Of a DNA stretch of 21,470 nucleotides, positions 7,752-16,543 are shown in pieces. Origin of the DNA: CAYNFP01 sp964492595 (GTDB lineage Bacteria; Bacillota_I; Bacilli_A; RF39; UBA660). The stretch's first letter is position 1. Every line of letters begins with the position of its first letter. The position numbers and the translations under genes are program-made. The stretch is from NCBI GenBank assembly GCA_964492595.1, contig CAZBKY010000011.1, positions 1 through 21,470 on the forward strand. The letters are read 5' to 3'. Below the pieces are notes generated by a model. That model worked only from the letters and a program-made list of their open reading frames with translations, did no database searches and had not been told where the DNA came from.

Positions 7752-7781
7752 TAAAATAAAAAGAAGCTTTTTTTTGCTTCT
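7752..7781 (-). terminator. Rho-independent terminator of the ABC transporter operon
   Basis: AGAAGC/GCTTCT hairpin (7762-7781) with an 8-nt A loop, followed by TTTTATTTT on the minus strand. It begins at the last base of the downstream ABC gene and separates that operon from xfp. Confidence 0.8.
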
Positions 7782-10225
7782 TATATATCTGTTCTGCTTA
7801 ATATAGCTGCCGGAGTTTTTTTAAGGGTATTATAAACTGGCAATAAACCCACCAGGATATTAAACAAATATATTAGTAATATTCCTTCTATTAAAACCAT
7901 TTTATTAAGTGCAAACTGACTTCCAAGCATAGGCAATGTCACAAGAGTTTTTAATATATATACCATTAATAAATATCCAGGAAAACTTGCCAAAGTTGTT
8001 ATTGCTAGGATTTCTCCTAAAAACATTTTATATATATCTTTTTTCTTTAATCCTGTCGCTCTTAATATTCCTATCTCTTTTATTCTAGACAAGAACGATG
8101 ATCTGACCATTAAAAATATTTCAACAAGTGATATCAGCAATACTATTCCTGCAATAATCAAGGTAATCGTTGTAGCATCTTTAATACTATTTATATAATT
8201 TGCTCTATCTTTTGTATAGGAATCTTCTATATTAATATTCATGCTTCTGAAATATTCTATAATAGAGGCATTATCTTTAGAATAAACAACAATATTTGAA
8301 CTCTTAGTTATTAAATCGTATTTTACTGTATTTAGATTTGTTAAATATAAGTTTCTGTTTTGTTTGTCCTGATAAAATCCAACAATTTTTAATTTTTTAC
8401 CATTTACCTTTATATCAAGATATTTTCCAATCTTGTATGTTGCACTGTTTGAGTTATTTATTAAAACCTGGTAGTCTCCGCTAGGAATGTTTCCCTTTAC
8501 AATTTTTATATCGTTTTTAAATAAATTATAATCAAGAACCTTTTCCTCGCCAGGATATCCTTCATCCACTGCGAATTTTCTATACGTAGGATATTCTGAT
8601 TTAATTGAATTAGCCAAAATATTTATAAATTTCGCTTCACTAGCATATATACTTGGGCTTTTTAAATCTGTTATACCAGTAATTTTAAAATTACTCATAT
8701 TTTCAATTGATATTTCTCTTCCTACAAGGTATTTAACTTCAATTACTCCCGCTTGTTTTGCCATATTGTTTTGAAACATCTTTTCAATGGTAAACCTATC
8801 CACCACTATTTCATTATCCTCGCTCGGCATAGTACCATATATTAAATCGCTCTCTTTTATCATAGATAACCCCGATAAAGAGCCAGTTAAATAATCTGAA
8901 TGTCTGCTTGTTTGATAATAGTCATTATATTTTAAATTAAATGTCACTAACGAATCTCCCGGCATAATATAGTTAATATTTTCCAGTTTTTCATATTCTA
9001 AATAATCATTAACATTTATTTTATTTAATATTAAATTCAAATAATTTTTATTTTGAGTGACAAATTTCTCATCTTCGATATTTAATATACCATTTATATT
9101 ACTTATTGAATAAAGTATGAAAGCACCAGAAGCTAAAAATCCCAACAACAGCATCTTTTTAAGAAATGGATAATTTATTACTTTCTTAAAACCATTTATA
9201 ATTAATGTGATTGGATTATATATTGATGTATATTTTTTAGGAATTTTTTTATCGACTATTTTTTCTATATCAAAATTATAGTTTTCATACTCGCTTTTAT
9301 TTATTTTTTTATAGTAATCATCTATAAATTCTATGTTTGAACTCTCATCAACTAATTCTAATTTCTCTTTGTTTTCTGTTTTTAAATATATGTTTCCATT
9401 TTTTATAACAATATCTAAACTAACATTTTCTTTAGTTTCATTATATATATTTACTTTTATGTTATCTTTTTTTAACTCTGTATGTTTTTTAATATCTTTT
9501 AAATATATTTTATTGTCAATTCTATAGTCTAATTCTCCCTCAGAATCATTTTCCTCATCACTTACTATAACTCCATCTTTAAGATTAATTATTCTTGAGG
9601 CATAAAAATGAGCAAGATCTTTTTCATGGGTCACTAATATAACAAGTTTATCTTTAGATATTGATTTAATTATATTCATTATTTCTAAAGTATTTTTGCT
9701 GTCTAGATTCCCTGTAGGTTCATCTGCGATAATAATTGAAGGATTTTTAACTATGGCTCTTGCAATACCAACTCTTTGCCTCTCTCCACCTGATAGCATT
9801 CCTGCTAAACGATTTCTGTATCTATACATTCCAACACTTTCAAGCACATAGTTTACTCTTTTTTTTATTTCTTCTTTATTCTTTACATTAGTCATTTTTA
9901 AAACTAAAGCAATGTTGTCAAAAACACTCATATTGTCAAGCAAATGATAATCCTGAAAAATATATCCCATATTTAAATTTCTAATATCATCTATTTTAGA
10001 AGCAGATTTTTTAGTTATACGTTTATCATTTATATAAATTTTACCTTTATTTACCTTATCAAGCCCACCTATTACATTTAAAAGTGTAGTCTTCCCACTT
10101 CCAGAAGGACCTAAAAGAGCTACGAGTCCATTATTACCTAATTTAAGATTTGTATTATTTATAACATGAATCTGGTTTTTCTTGTGTCTATTGAAATATT
10201 TATTAACGTTTTCTAATTTTATCAT
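7781..10225 (-). CDS. Fused ABC transporter, ATPase plus FtsX/MacB-type permease (second of pair)
   Basis: An 814-residue half-transporter with the ATPase at the N-terminus. The nucleotide-binding domain spans about residues 1-225: Walker A GPSGSGKT (39-46), signature LSGGERQRV, Walker B IIIADEPTGNLD and an H-loop in LVTHEKD. A variable charged linker follows. The permease then has MacB topology: a first membrane segment (LLLGFLASGAFILY, about 360-375), a large extracytoplasmic domain of about 280 residues, and three C-terminal membrane segments with the FtsX-family sequence RIKEIGILRATGLKKKDIYKMFLGE. Proteins of this kind use ATP to drive mechanical extrusion of peptides, lipids or antibiotics rather than classical import. 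The substrate is unknown. It starts 4 nt after the stop of its partner, so the pair probably forms a heterodimer. No two-component system or export precursor gene is nearby. Confidence 0.88.
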   Translation of the reverse strand: MIKLENVNKYFNRHKKNQIHVINNTNLKLGNNGLVALLGPSGSGKTTLLNVIGGLDKVNKGKIYINDKRITKKSASKIDDIRNLNMGYIFQDYHLLDNMSVFDNIALVLKMTNVKNKEEIKKRVNYVLESVGMYRYRNRLAGMLSGGERQRVGIARAIVKNPSIIIADEPTGNLDSKNTLEIMNIIKSISKDKLVILVTHEKDLAHFYASRIINLKDGVIVSDEENDSEGELDYRIDNKIYLKDIKKHTELKKDNIKVNIYNETKENVSLDIVIKNGNIYLKTENKEKLELVDESSNIEFIDDYYKKINKSEYENYNFDIEKIVDKKIPKKYTSIYNPITLIINGFKKVINYPFLKKMLLLGFLASGAFILYSISNINGILNIEDEKFVTQNKNYLNLILNKINVNDYLEYEKLENINYIMPGDSLVTFNLKYNDYYQTSRHSDYLTGSLSGLSMIKESDLIYGTMPSEDNEIVVDRFTIEKMFQNNMAKQAGVIEVKYLVGREISIENMSNFKITGITDLKSPSIYASEAKFINILANSIKSEYPTYRKFAVDEGYPGEEKVLDYNLFKNDIKIVKGNIPSGDYQVLINNSNSATYKIGKYLDIKVNGKKLKIVGFYQDKQNRNLYLTNLNTVKYDLITKSSNIVVYSKDNASIIEYFRSMNINIEDSYTKDRANYINSIKDATTITLIIAGIVLLISLVEIFLMVRSSFLSRIKEIGILRATGLKKKDIYKMFLGEILAITTLASFPGYLLMVYILKTLVTLPMLGSQFALNKMVLIEGILLIYLFNILVGLLPVYNTLKKTPAAILSRTDI

Positions 10226-10229
10226 GGCT

Positions 10230-12458
10230 CTATACCTCTTCTCTATAAGTATTCATGGCGGATGATGCAAATAATTTTTTAGCATATCTTCTCGTGATTA
10301 AATATGAAATTACAAATAATATAATATATAAAACCAAATAATCTTTAAATTCCAGATATTTTATTAGATTCTTGATATATTTTATATTAAATATGTCATT
10401 ATAAACTAAAATTATAAATGCTGTGACTGTGATAAACGCTAGATTAAACACTGTAAAAAGTTCTATATTTAATAAGCTATTAGAAGTTTTTTTGCTAGAG
10501 CCCAGTATCCTTATTGTTGAAAAATATATGTTTCTAGATTTTAGTATAATTTTAATTATAAAGTAAGCTACAAAAAACAATCCAACAGTAAGTGCTCCCA
10601 TAAATACAGTTATAAATAATTTATTGAATATTATGCTTTCTCCATAAGGATTAACTACTGCATCTTTTATATATAAGGCTTTATATCCAAGAGCTTTAAG
10701 GCTTTCAACTGTATTTTGTGCATATTTTTCATCTTTAATAAAGATGCTGCTTTGATAAACTCCTTTATTATATATATTGTAGTAATCATCTTTATTTATA
10801 TAATACTGCCCGTTATTTATATCAAAATCAGAATAACCGGTATATTTTTTGAATGTTTTCTTATCATATGTATTTGAGACCTTAAAGTTAAGTTCATCAG
10901 TAAAGTATATATTGGATACTTTAACATTAACAAAAGAATTTTTACAGTTATATTTCTTGCATATGTAATTCATATCAGAACTTATAACGATACTGCCCTT
11001 AGGCACTTTATTGCTGGGAGCCAACTTATACATCGATCCATAATCATATGAAGTAAACATGTTATTATTTATTATAGAACTGACAGTACTGAAGTTTTCG
11101 TTTGTGCGTTTTCTTATTTCTTCTAAAACTTTCTCACTTATATAAAAATTGGGACTCCAGTTAACAAGATTCTCTACCTCTGTATATATAATTCCTACTA
11201 TTTTAACTTTATTTTCAAGTATTTCAGAATATATATCACTATTTAAAAGTTTATATTCTGTCTTTAATACATTATCTTTTTGTTCACTGGCATAATAATC
11301 ATTTTTAGTTGTTTCAATTACTAATTCGTAATCATTTTCAGGCAATTTCCCATAATCAAGTTTTGTTTGAAGTAATTCTAAAGATTTGGCATATCCATAA
11401 AAATAGAAATTATCAGAACTAAGAGAAATACTACTATCTAAAAACAAATCATCTTTCACTATATAATCAACATTATCTAAATTCTCTATAATAGAATATT
11501 CTTCATCTGTAAATGATGATTTATCAGGTTTATTTATCACAATTCTTTTGTTTGATGTATTAATAAAAAATTGATTATATCCATATGAAGCATTTTCGTA
11601 TTCCTGTTTTCTAATAGTCGAATATTCCGCGATTACTGAAGCACTTACAAATAAATATACAAGCAAAAGGAGCAGGAATTTAGGTATAATGTTAAATGTA
11701 TTTCTAAGACCCAGTCTTATTTTATTAAATAAAGTTATATTTTTATAAGTAGCTTCTTTGGCATTTTTAACTTCTTTATATTTTTTTAATATCTTATCTT
11801 CTAAAATCTTCCCATCGTGCATTTTTATTTTTCTGGTAGCATATTCTTCTACCTGCTCATAATTGTGCGTTACAACTATAACTAACTTATCTTTAGAAAT
11901 ATCAGAAAGTATTTTTATAATAGACTCTGCACTTCTGCTATCTAGATTACCTGTAGGTTCATCGGCAACTATTATAGGAGTATCTTTAGCCAGAGCTCTA
12001 GCTATTGCAACTCTTTGCTTTTGTCCCCCTGAGAGTTTTGATACTTTTGTGTTTTTATATTTTGTAAGTTCTACTTGTTTCATAATATCAAATATTTTTG
12101 ATTTTACTTCTTTTTTCTTGTAACCATTTATAAGTAGAACCAACTCTATATTTTGATAAACAGTATAGCTATTTACCAAATTGAAATTTTGAAATATATT
12201 GCCTATATATTTTCTTCTATATTCTTCAAATTCTTTTTCAGTATAATGACTTGTTTCCATCCCATTAATATACATTTCCCCTTCTTCATAAGAATCTAAC
12301 CCAGAAATTACATTTAAAAGAGTAGACTTTCCGCTGCCACTTTCACCTGTTATTACTACGAATTCTCCTAGATTAAGCTCTAAATTAATTTTAGAAAATC
12401 CTGAGGCAACAACTCCTTTGCTGTAATAAAATTTTGAAACGTTTTTTAATTTAATCAT
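10230..12458 (-). CDS. Fused ABC transporter, ATPase plus MacB-type permease (first of pair)
   Basis: A 742-residue protein built like its downstream neighbour. The ATPase domain (about 1-220) has Walker A GESGSGKS (38-45), Q-loop Gln90, signature LSGGQKQRV (142-150), Walker B IIVADEPTGNLD (from about 162) and the H-loop His198. The permease has a first membrane segment at about 262-280, a long extracytoplasmic region rich in Tyr, Asn and Lys, and three membrane segments near the C-terminus (FMGALTVGLFFVAYFII, LFTVFNLAFITVTAFIIL, YLVLYIILFVISYLI). The permease is more divergent than the partner's and lacks the clear ExGxLRAxG motif, reading IRILGSSKKTS instead. Start ATG with a GAGGAT site. 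It is the first gene of the two-gene operon. Substrate unknown. Confidence 0.87.
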   Translation of the reverse strand: MIKLKNVSKFYYSKGVVASGFSKINLELNLGEFVVITGESGSGKSTLLNVISGLDSYEEGEMYINGMETSHYTEKEFEEYRRKYIGNIFQNFNLVNSYTVYQNIELVLLINGYKKKEVKSKIFDIMKQVELTKYKNTKVSKLSGGQKQRVAIARALAKDTPIIVADEPTGNLDSRSAESIIKILSDISKDKLVIVVTHNYEQVEEYATRKIKMHDGKILEDKILKKYKEVKNAKEATYKNITLFNKIRLGLRNTFNIIPKFLLLLLVYLFVSASVIAEYSTIRKQEYENASYGYNQFFINTSNKRIVINKPDKSSFTDEEYSIIENLDNVDYIVKDDLFLDSSISLSSDNFYFYGYAKSLELLQTKLDYGKLPENDYELVIETTKNDYYASEQKDNVLKTEYKLLNSDIYSEILENKVKIVGIIYTEVENLVNWSPNFYISEKVLEEIRKRTNENFSTVSSIINNNMFTSYDYGSMYKLAPSNKVPKGSIVISSDMNYICKKYNCKNSFVNVKVSNIYFTDELNFKVSNTYDKKTFKKYTGYSDFDINNGQYYINKDDYYNIYNKGVYQSSIFIKDEKYAQNTVESLKALGYKALYIKDAVVNPYGESIIFNKLFITVFMGALTVGLFFVAYFIIKIILKSRNIYFSTIRILGSSKKTSNSLLNIELFTVFNLAFITVTAFIILVYNDIFNIKYIKNLIKYLEFKDYLVLYIILFVISYLITRRYAKKLFASSAMNTYREEV

Positions 12459-12480
12459 TTTTTATCCTCACATTGAAATA

Positions 12481-12508
12481 ATTATATCAATCTCATCACA
12501 AAAAGCAA
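12481..12508 (-). promoter_or_regulatory. ABC transporter operon promoter
   Basis: Minus-strand TTGCTT (12503-12508), 16-nt spacer, TATAAT (12481-12486), with a TGA just before the -10 (extended -10). A short inverted repeat AAGCA/TGCTT overlaps the -35 and could be an operator, but it is only 5 bp. Confidence 0.65.
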
Positions 12509-12683
12509 GTCCATATGCTTTATGTTTATAGTATTATTTAACTTTATTTACATTTTTATTTTTTTGCACTTCTTTTTATATTATTATACGAATGTTTTTA
12601 TTATTACTTTTTTTATACAAGAAATTTATAGGCTTAAAATGTTAAAAAAGTTACTATTAGAATAACAAAATCAAGAAAAGTTA

Positions 12684-12712
12684 TTGATTTAATTAACAAA
12701 ATATGATAAACT
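12684..12712 (+). promoter_or_regulatory. Promoter of the zinc-ribbon gene
   Basis: TTGATT (12684-12689), 17-nt spacer, TAAACT (12707-12712) preceded by TGA, giving an extended -10. The predicted start is near 12719, which leaves a leader of about 80 nt before the GTG. Confidence 0.65.
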
Positions 12713-12725
12713 TTATAAAGTTTAT
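12706..12725. promoter_or_regulatory. Perfect 20-bp palindrome overlapping the -10, candidate operator
   Basis: ATAAACTTTA followed directly by TAAAGTTTAT: a perfect dyad of two 10-bp halves without spacer. It covers the -10 hexamer and the predicted transcription start of the zinc-ribbon gene, the position expected for a repressor site. No regulator gene is adjacent. Confidence 0.55.
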
Positions 12726-12801
12726 AAATTATTTTGATATTTCCAGTTTTGAAAATTTTAAATATTTATGTAAACAATTTTTAAATTAAGGAGGTATCAT
12801 T

Positions 12802-13011
12802 GTGGAGAAGAAGGATAAAGTTATTAACTGTAAAGATTGCGGGAAAGAATTTACATTTACTGTAAGCGAACAAGAATTCTATGAAGAAAAAGGATTCACT
12901 AACGACCCAGTTAGATGTAAAGAATGTCGTATGAACAAAAAAAATGAAAATGGCAGAAACAACAAATATGGCAATAATAAATTTAGCAGTTACAATAAAC
13001 ACAATAATTAA
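12802..13011 (+). CDS. Small zinc-ribbon protein
   Basis: A 69-residue protein with four cysteines in two CxxC pairs (Cys10/Cys13 and Cys39/Cys42) that should bind one zinc ion. The wording INCKDCGKEFTFTVSEQEFYEEKGF...PVRCKECR is that of the small 'probable zinc-ribbon' family found in many Firmicutes and other bacteria. The C-terminal 25 residues are basic and rich in Asn, Lys and Gly, of low complexity, and may contact nucleic acid (inference). Start GTG with an AAGGAGG site 7 nt upstream. This is the only clear plus-strand gene in the window. It has its own promoter with a palindrome over the -10 and a strong terminator behind it. Molecular function is not known. Confidence 0.85.
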   Translation: MEKKDKVINCKDCGKEFTFTVSEQEFYEEKGFTNDPVRCKECRMNKKNENGRNNKYGNNKFSSYNKHNN

Positions 13012-13015
13012 TATT

Positions 13016-13051
13016 AAAAAAGACTTAACAAATAAATGTTATGTCTTTTTT
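13016..13051. terminator. Bidirectional terminator between convergent genes
   Basis: AAAAAGAC/GTCTTTTT plus TAACA/TGTTA arms with one T-T mismatch form a long hairpin. It has T-runs on both strands, so it should end the zinc-ribbon transcript and the FAD oxidoreductase transcript arriving from the right. Confidence 0.85.
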
Positions 13052-13086
13052 AATTAATTTTTTTATATATTAAGAAACGATAAAAA

Positions 13087-14565
13087 TTAAAAATAAAGTT
13101 TCTCTAAATCTTTTAAAGCGGGTCCATAAACAACATGTCCATATCTATCAAAAATCGAGCCATGACACTTTGACTCCCATAATTTATCTACATCATTCCA
13201 TATTAAAGAACAACCCATATGAGTACATTTATTCTTTAAAAATATATATTTATTTTCGCTTTCTCTATATACCAGCACATTTGTATTTTTAAATTTCATT
13301 ACTTTACCACTATTAATTTTTATTTTATTTAATTTATATTTTTTAATAAATAATTTACTTAATATTAATCCATTTATACTATGGGCTAACATTCTGAATG
13401 TACTTTTTACATCTCTGAGTAAAGTACATCTTTTTGTTTTATATAAATAATCATATTTATCTCCCAAAATCATATTTGTTACATTTTTTGCAGCAATATG
13501 AGCATTTGTAAATCCCCATTTTAAAAATCCTGTTATCAAAATTATATTTGGGTTTCTCCACGAATATGATCCCACAAATGGAAGAGAGTCTATTACCATG
13601 CAATCTTCTGTAAACCATTTGTTTTGTATCATCGCCTTTCTATCCATCTCGTATATTTTATCTACCAAATTTTCATAACACTTGCTTATATTATTATTTA
13701 TTCCTGTAAAATGATCACATCCTCCTATTATTAAAGTAGATTTATCATATGTTCTAATATAATAATAAGGTTCATCAAGGGAAACATAATTTGATTTTAA
13801 TTTTATATTTGTTTTAAAAGCTATTGCATATGATTTGCTTTGATATATTTTTGTAAAATATAAATTGTCAGGGTTTAAAAAAGGATAATGACAAGCCATA
13901 ACTATTTTATCTACATTTATTGTATGTTTATTATTAATTATTGCCTCATAATGATTTCGCTTTTTAATAATTTGAGTAACATTAGAGTTCTCATATAAAA
14001 ACATATCTTTTTTTATTAAAATATCTATAATACCCATCATATATTTAACGGGATTAAATATAAACTGGTTTTTAAATTCAATGGCATTTTTATAGTCTAT
14101 TATATCTTTATTATAATATAGCCACTCACAGTCTATGTGATTTTTAACTAAATCAAACTGTTTGTTTAGAATGTCTTTAGTTTTCTTTGAATTAGCGCAT
14201 AACAAAGTACTCTCTTCTTTATAGTCACATTTTATTTTTTCATTTTTTATAATTTCTTTTATTAAATTTAATCCTTCTATTTGAGATTTTAAATATTGAA
14301 TAGATTTCTTTTTACCAAACTTTTTAGATATTTCATAATAAAGAGAATCATGAGCTATACTCACTTGAGCTGTAGTTTTAATACTAACTCCTCTTGCCAG
14401 TTTTTTACTATCTACTAAAATAAAGTTAATACCACTTTTCATAAAATTGTAGGCACACATAAGTCCCGCTAAACCACCACCTATTATTAAAACAGGAGTA
14501 GTCATATCTTCATTTATAGACGGCAGTTTTTTATTTTTATAATCTTCTTCCCAAATGGACTCCAC
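13087..14565 (-). CDS. FAD-dependent oxidoreductase with C-terminal Rieske-like domain (YhfW-like)
   Basis: A 492-residue protein in two parts. Residues about 25-370 are a DAO-type FAD oxidoreductase with the dinucleotide motif PVLIIGGGLAGLMCAY (about 23-38), the ARGVSIKTTAQVS substrate/FAD block and the C-terminal NIILITGFLKWGFTNAHIAA flavin motif. Residues about 400-492 are a Rieske-like domain: CTHMGC is present, but the second half of the cluster motif reads SKCHGSIF where CPCHGSRF is usual. The cluster-ligand Cys is therefore Ser, while the second Cys and the His remain. A normal 2Fe-2S centre may not form. Substrate unknown; the family is annotated as amine or glycine/D-amino-acid oxidase-like. 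Start is a GTG with AGGTGAT-like pairing upstream; the SIW near the N-terminus fits the family. A TATAAT lies at 14598-14603. Confidence 0.85.
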   Translation of the reverse strand: MESIWEEDYKNKKLPSINEDMTTPVLIIGGGLAGLMCAYNFMKSGINFILVDSKKLARGVSIKTTAQVSIAHDSLYYEISKKFGKKKSIQYLKSQIEGLNLIKEIIKNEKIKCDYKEESTLLCANSKKTKDILNKQFDLVKNHIDCEWLYYNKDIIDYKNAIEFKNQFIFNPVKYMMGIIDILIKKDMFLYENSNVTQIIKKRNHYEAIINNKHTINVDKIVMACHYPFLNPDNLYFTKIYQSKSYAIAFKTNIKLKSNYVSLDEPYYYIRTYDKSTLIIGGCDHFTGINNNISKCYENLVDKIYEMDRKAMIQNKWFTEDCMVIDSLPFVGSYSWRNPNIILITGFLKWGFTNAHIAAKNVTNMILGDKYDYLYKTKRCTLLRDVKSTFRMLAHSINGLILSKLFIKKYKLNKIKINSGKVMKFKNTNVLVYRESENKYIFLKNKCTHMGCSLIWNDVDKLWESKCHGSIFDRYGHVVYGPALKDLEKLYF

Positions 14566-14618
14566 TATTTATCACCATAATTAGTATGTACAGAAGTATT
14601 ATAATAAATTAAATTATT

Positions 14619-14969
14619 TTATTGATCATCACTCATCATACTATCTTTTCTTAATTTTATAAGTTCTTGTTTAATTAATAAAATTTCTTTTTCTAAACTT
14701 CCAGTTTCAAAATATGGTTTTACTGTAGAATGTTTTGACTTTTCTGATCTTAATGTCACATTTTGTGCATTGATGGTAAGAATAACCTGACCCAGGAGTT
14801 CGAAAAAATTTCCTAATGAGTTTTGCTGATTTATTCCTAAAGTAGGTGCAATTATAAATCCTATTAAAGTCGCAATTAAAGTGAATTCGTAAGCATTTAA
14901 GGAAAAAAGCCAATTGGAAAAAGAATTAAAGTCCTGATTAGTAAAATTTTCAAACTCTTTGGAATTCAT
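14619..14969 (-). CDS. Small membrane protein of unknown function
   Basis: A 116-residue protein I do not recognise as a named family. It has a hydrophilic N-terminus rich in Asn and Phe (1-25), one clear membrane segment (about 27-45, EFTLIATLIGFIIAPTLG), a second, weaker amphipathic stretch (about 50-68, NFFELLGQVILTINAQ) and a C-terminal coiled coil (about 90-110, LEKEILLIKQELIKLRKD). The ribosome binding site is weak. It lies 53 nt upstream of the FAD oxidoreductase and 78 nt behind the LigD-like gene, all on one strand. The intergenic spacer before it holds an A/T-only 8-bp inverted repeat (AAATAAAA/TTTTATTT), a poor terminator candidate. No function assigned. Confidence 0.6.
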   Translation of the reverse strand: MNSKEFENFTNQDFNSFSNWLFSLNAYEFTLIATLIGFIIAPTLGINQQNSLGNFFELLGQVILTINAQNVTLRSEKSKHSTVKPYFETGSLEKEILLIKQELIKLRKDSMMSDDQ

Positions 14970-15047
14970 ATTCTTTCTCTAACATATAATTCGCCCTTTT
15001 CCTTTATTATTTGTTATATGAAATAAAAGAGCATTTTATTTTGTTGC

Positions 15048-16484
15048 CTATATGTTTTTATTCATTTTAAGTTGTTGTTTAATTTTGAAGAAATTTGCCC
15101 ATGGATCTTTGCGATTAAGCCTTTTTATAGCATCTTTAATAGTAATGCCATCAGGCGCAATTAAATCAAGTTCACTCCACTTTATCGGCATTGATACTGT
15201 AGCTTTATCTTTTATTCTTAATGAATATGGAGCGATACTTGTAGCACTTTTTGTATTTCTAACCCAGTCAATAAATATTTTATTTTTTCTGTTTACTTTT
15301 CTAATATTCGAAACATATTTTTCTGGCCATTTTGTTTCCATAATCTCAGCAATGTTTTTTGCAAATTCTCTAAAGACTTCCCAATTACCTGAGGGTTTTA
15401 AAGGGATAACAACATGGTAGCCTTTACCTCCACTTGTTTTTAAAAAAGAAGTCAAAGAAAGATTATCTAAAATACTTTTTAAATCTCTTACCCCCTCTCG
15501 AACTCTTTCTAAATTCATTTTTTCATCAGGATCTAAATCAAAAACCATAATATCTGGTTTGTCTAAGTTTTTCACATTACTTCCCCAAATATGAAATTCA
15601 ATAGTATTCATTTGAACTTCATAAATAAGCCCTGATATATTTTTTATGTAGTAATAATCACTTAATTGCCCTTCTTTGTTTGGAATATCAACTAACTCAA
15701 CACCTTTATTATAAGTCCCTAAATGTTTTTTAAAAAAGCATTCATCTTCAATTCCTTTTGGACAACGAACAGTGCTTATAATCCGATTTTTTAAAAATGG
15801 AAACATTCTTGAATAAATTTTCTGATAATATAAAACTATATCTTTTTTAGTTATTTTAAGATCATCAAAAATTATTTTATCAGGATTTGAAATTTTTACT
15901 TTTTCAATAGTTATTTCACCTATTAAAGTTTTTTTATTATTATTTCCTATTTCATCAATTGTAAGGCCACTTTTAATACTAGTTTTAAATTTATCAATAT
16001 AAGATGTTGTCTTACTATACTCATCTTTTTCTTTAATCAATAGCCAGTTATTATCTTTTATTTTAACTAATGACCAGTTTCCTTTAAGTCTTTTGCCTTT
16101 TAAAGTGAATTTTAAAGATCCCTCGGTTAATCCTTTTTTAGGGTCGTTTATTGGCTCCCATAAACCCTCATCCCAAAGCATAACTGTTCCGCCACCATAT
16201 TCTCCTTGGGGAATTATCCCCTCAAAATTTTTATAATTAAGAGGATGATCCTCAACTTCAATCGCAAGTCTTTTATCACTTGTATTATAAGAAGGACCTT
16301 TTGGTACAGCCCAGCTCTTTAAAACTCCATTAAATTCTAAACGAAAATCATAATGATCTTTTCTGGCAAGATGATGCTGAACAACAAATCTAAGTTTTTT
16401 AGAAGATTTATAAATATCTCCTATTGGTTCATCAGTTTTCTTAAAATTTCTTTTGTCTTTATATCGCTTTAATTTATCAGACAT
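15048..16484 (-). CDS. ligD: LigD-like protein: 3'-phosphoesterase plus polymerase domains, no ligase domain
   Basis: A 478-residue protein with two of the three domains of bacterial NHEJ LigD. The N-terminal 3'-phosphoesterase (about 20-180) shows FVVQHHLARKDHYDFRLEF, GVLKSWAVPKGPS and GEYGGGTVMLWDEG. It trims 3' phosphate and ribonucleotide ends. The polymerase/primase domain (about 190-470) shows the catalytic FDLDPD, the TSGGKGYHVVIPL block, IFIDWVRNT and SIAPYSLR, and adds nucleotides at break ends. The ATP-dependent ligase domain is absent and nothing in the window replaces it; Ku is also absent, so ligase and Ku must be elsewhere if NHEJ works. The frame reaches a GTG at 16493, but that GTG is part of the AGAAGGGTG ribosome binding site 6 nt before the ATG at 16484, my preferred start. 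It follows the glycosylase by about 60 nt, with no terminator between. Confidence 0.9.
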   Translation of the reverse strand: MSDKLKRYKDKRNFKKTDEPIGDIYKSSKKLRFVVQHHLARKDHYDFRLEFNGVLKSWAVPKGPSYNTSDKRLAIEVEDHPLNYKNFEGIIPQGEYGGGTVMLWDEGLWEPINDPKKGLTEGSLKFTLKGKRLKGNWSLVKIKDNNWLLIKEKDEYSKTTSYIDKFKTSIKSGLTIDEIGNNNKKTLIGEITIEKVKISNPDKIIFDDLKITKKDIVLYYQKIYSRMFPFLKNRIISTVRCPKGIEDECFFKKHLGTYNKGVELVDIPNKEGQLSDYYYIKNISGLIYEVQMNTIEFHIWGSNVKNLDKPDIMVFDLDPDEKMNLERVREGVRDLKSILDNLSLTSFLKTSGGKGYHVVIPLKPSGNWEVFREFAKNIAEIMETKWPEKYVSNIRKVNRKNKIFIDWVRNTKSATSIAPYSLRIKDKATVSMPIKWSELDLIAPDGITIKDAIKRLNRKDPWANFFKIKQQLKMNKNI

Positions 16485-16543
16485 TGTCTTCACCCTTCTA
16501 TTAATCTTTGAAATTTAGATAAAATTATTCATAAATTCAGTTA

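Larger units (their letters stand above)
12487..12801. other. Divergent intergenic region between the ABC operon and the zinc-ribbon gene
   Basis: About 320 bases with no gene of notable length on either strand. It holds the minus-strand ABC promoter at its left edge and the plus-strand promoter and palindrome of the zinc-ribbon gene near 12684-12725. The stretch 12540-12660 is T-rich with no clear signal. Confidence 0.6.

Noticed and set aside
12781..13002. Minus-strand frame of 73 codons opposite the zinc-ribbon gene
   Set aside because: Hydrophobic shadow of the plus-strand gene, which has the ribosome binding site, CxxC pairs, promoter and terminator.
14707..14913. Minus-strand frame of 68 codons overlapping the 116-residue membrane protein
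   Set aside because: Alternative frame of the same region; the 116-residue frame has the better start, a membrane segment and a coiled coil.
15010..15035. A/T-only inverted repeat (AAATAAAA/TTTTATTT) behind the LigD-like gene as a terminator
   Set aside because: No GC pairs in the stem and no U-run after it, so it is too weak to call.
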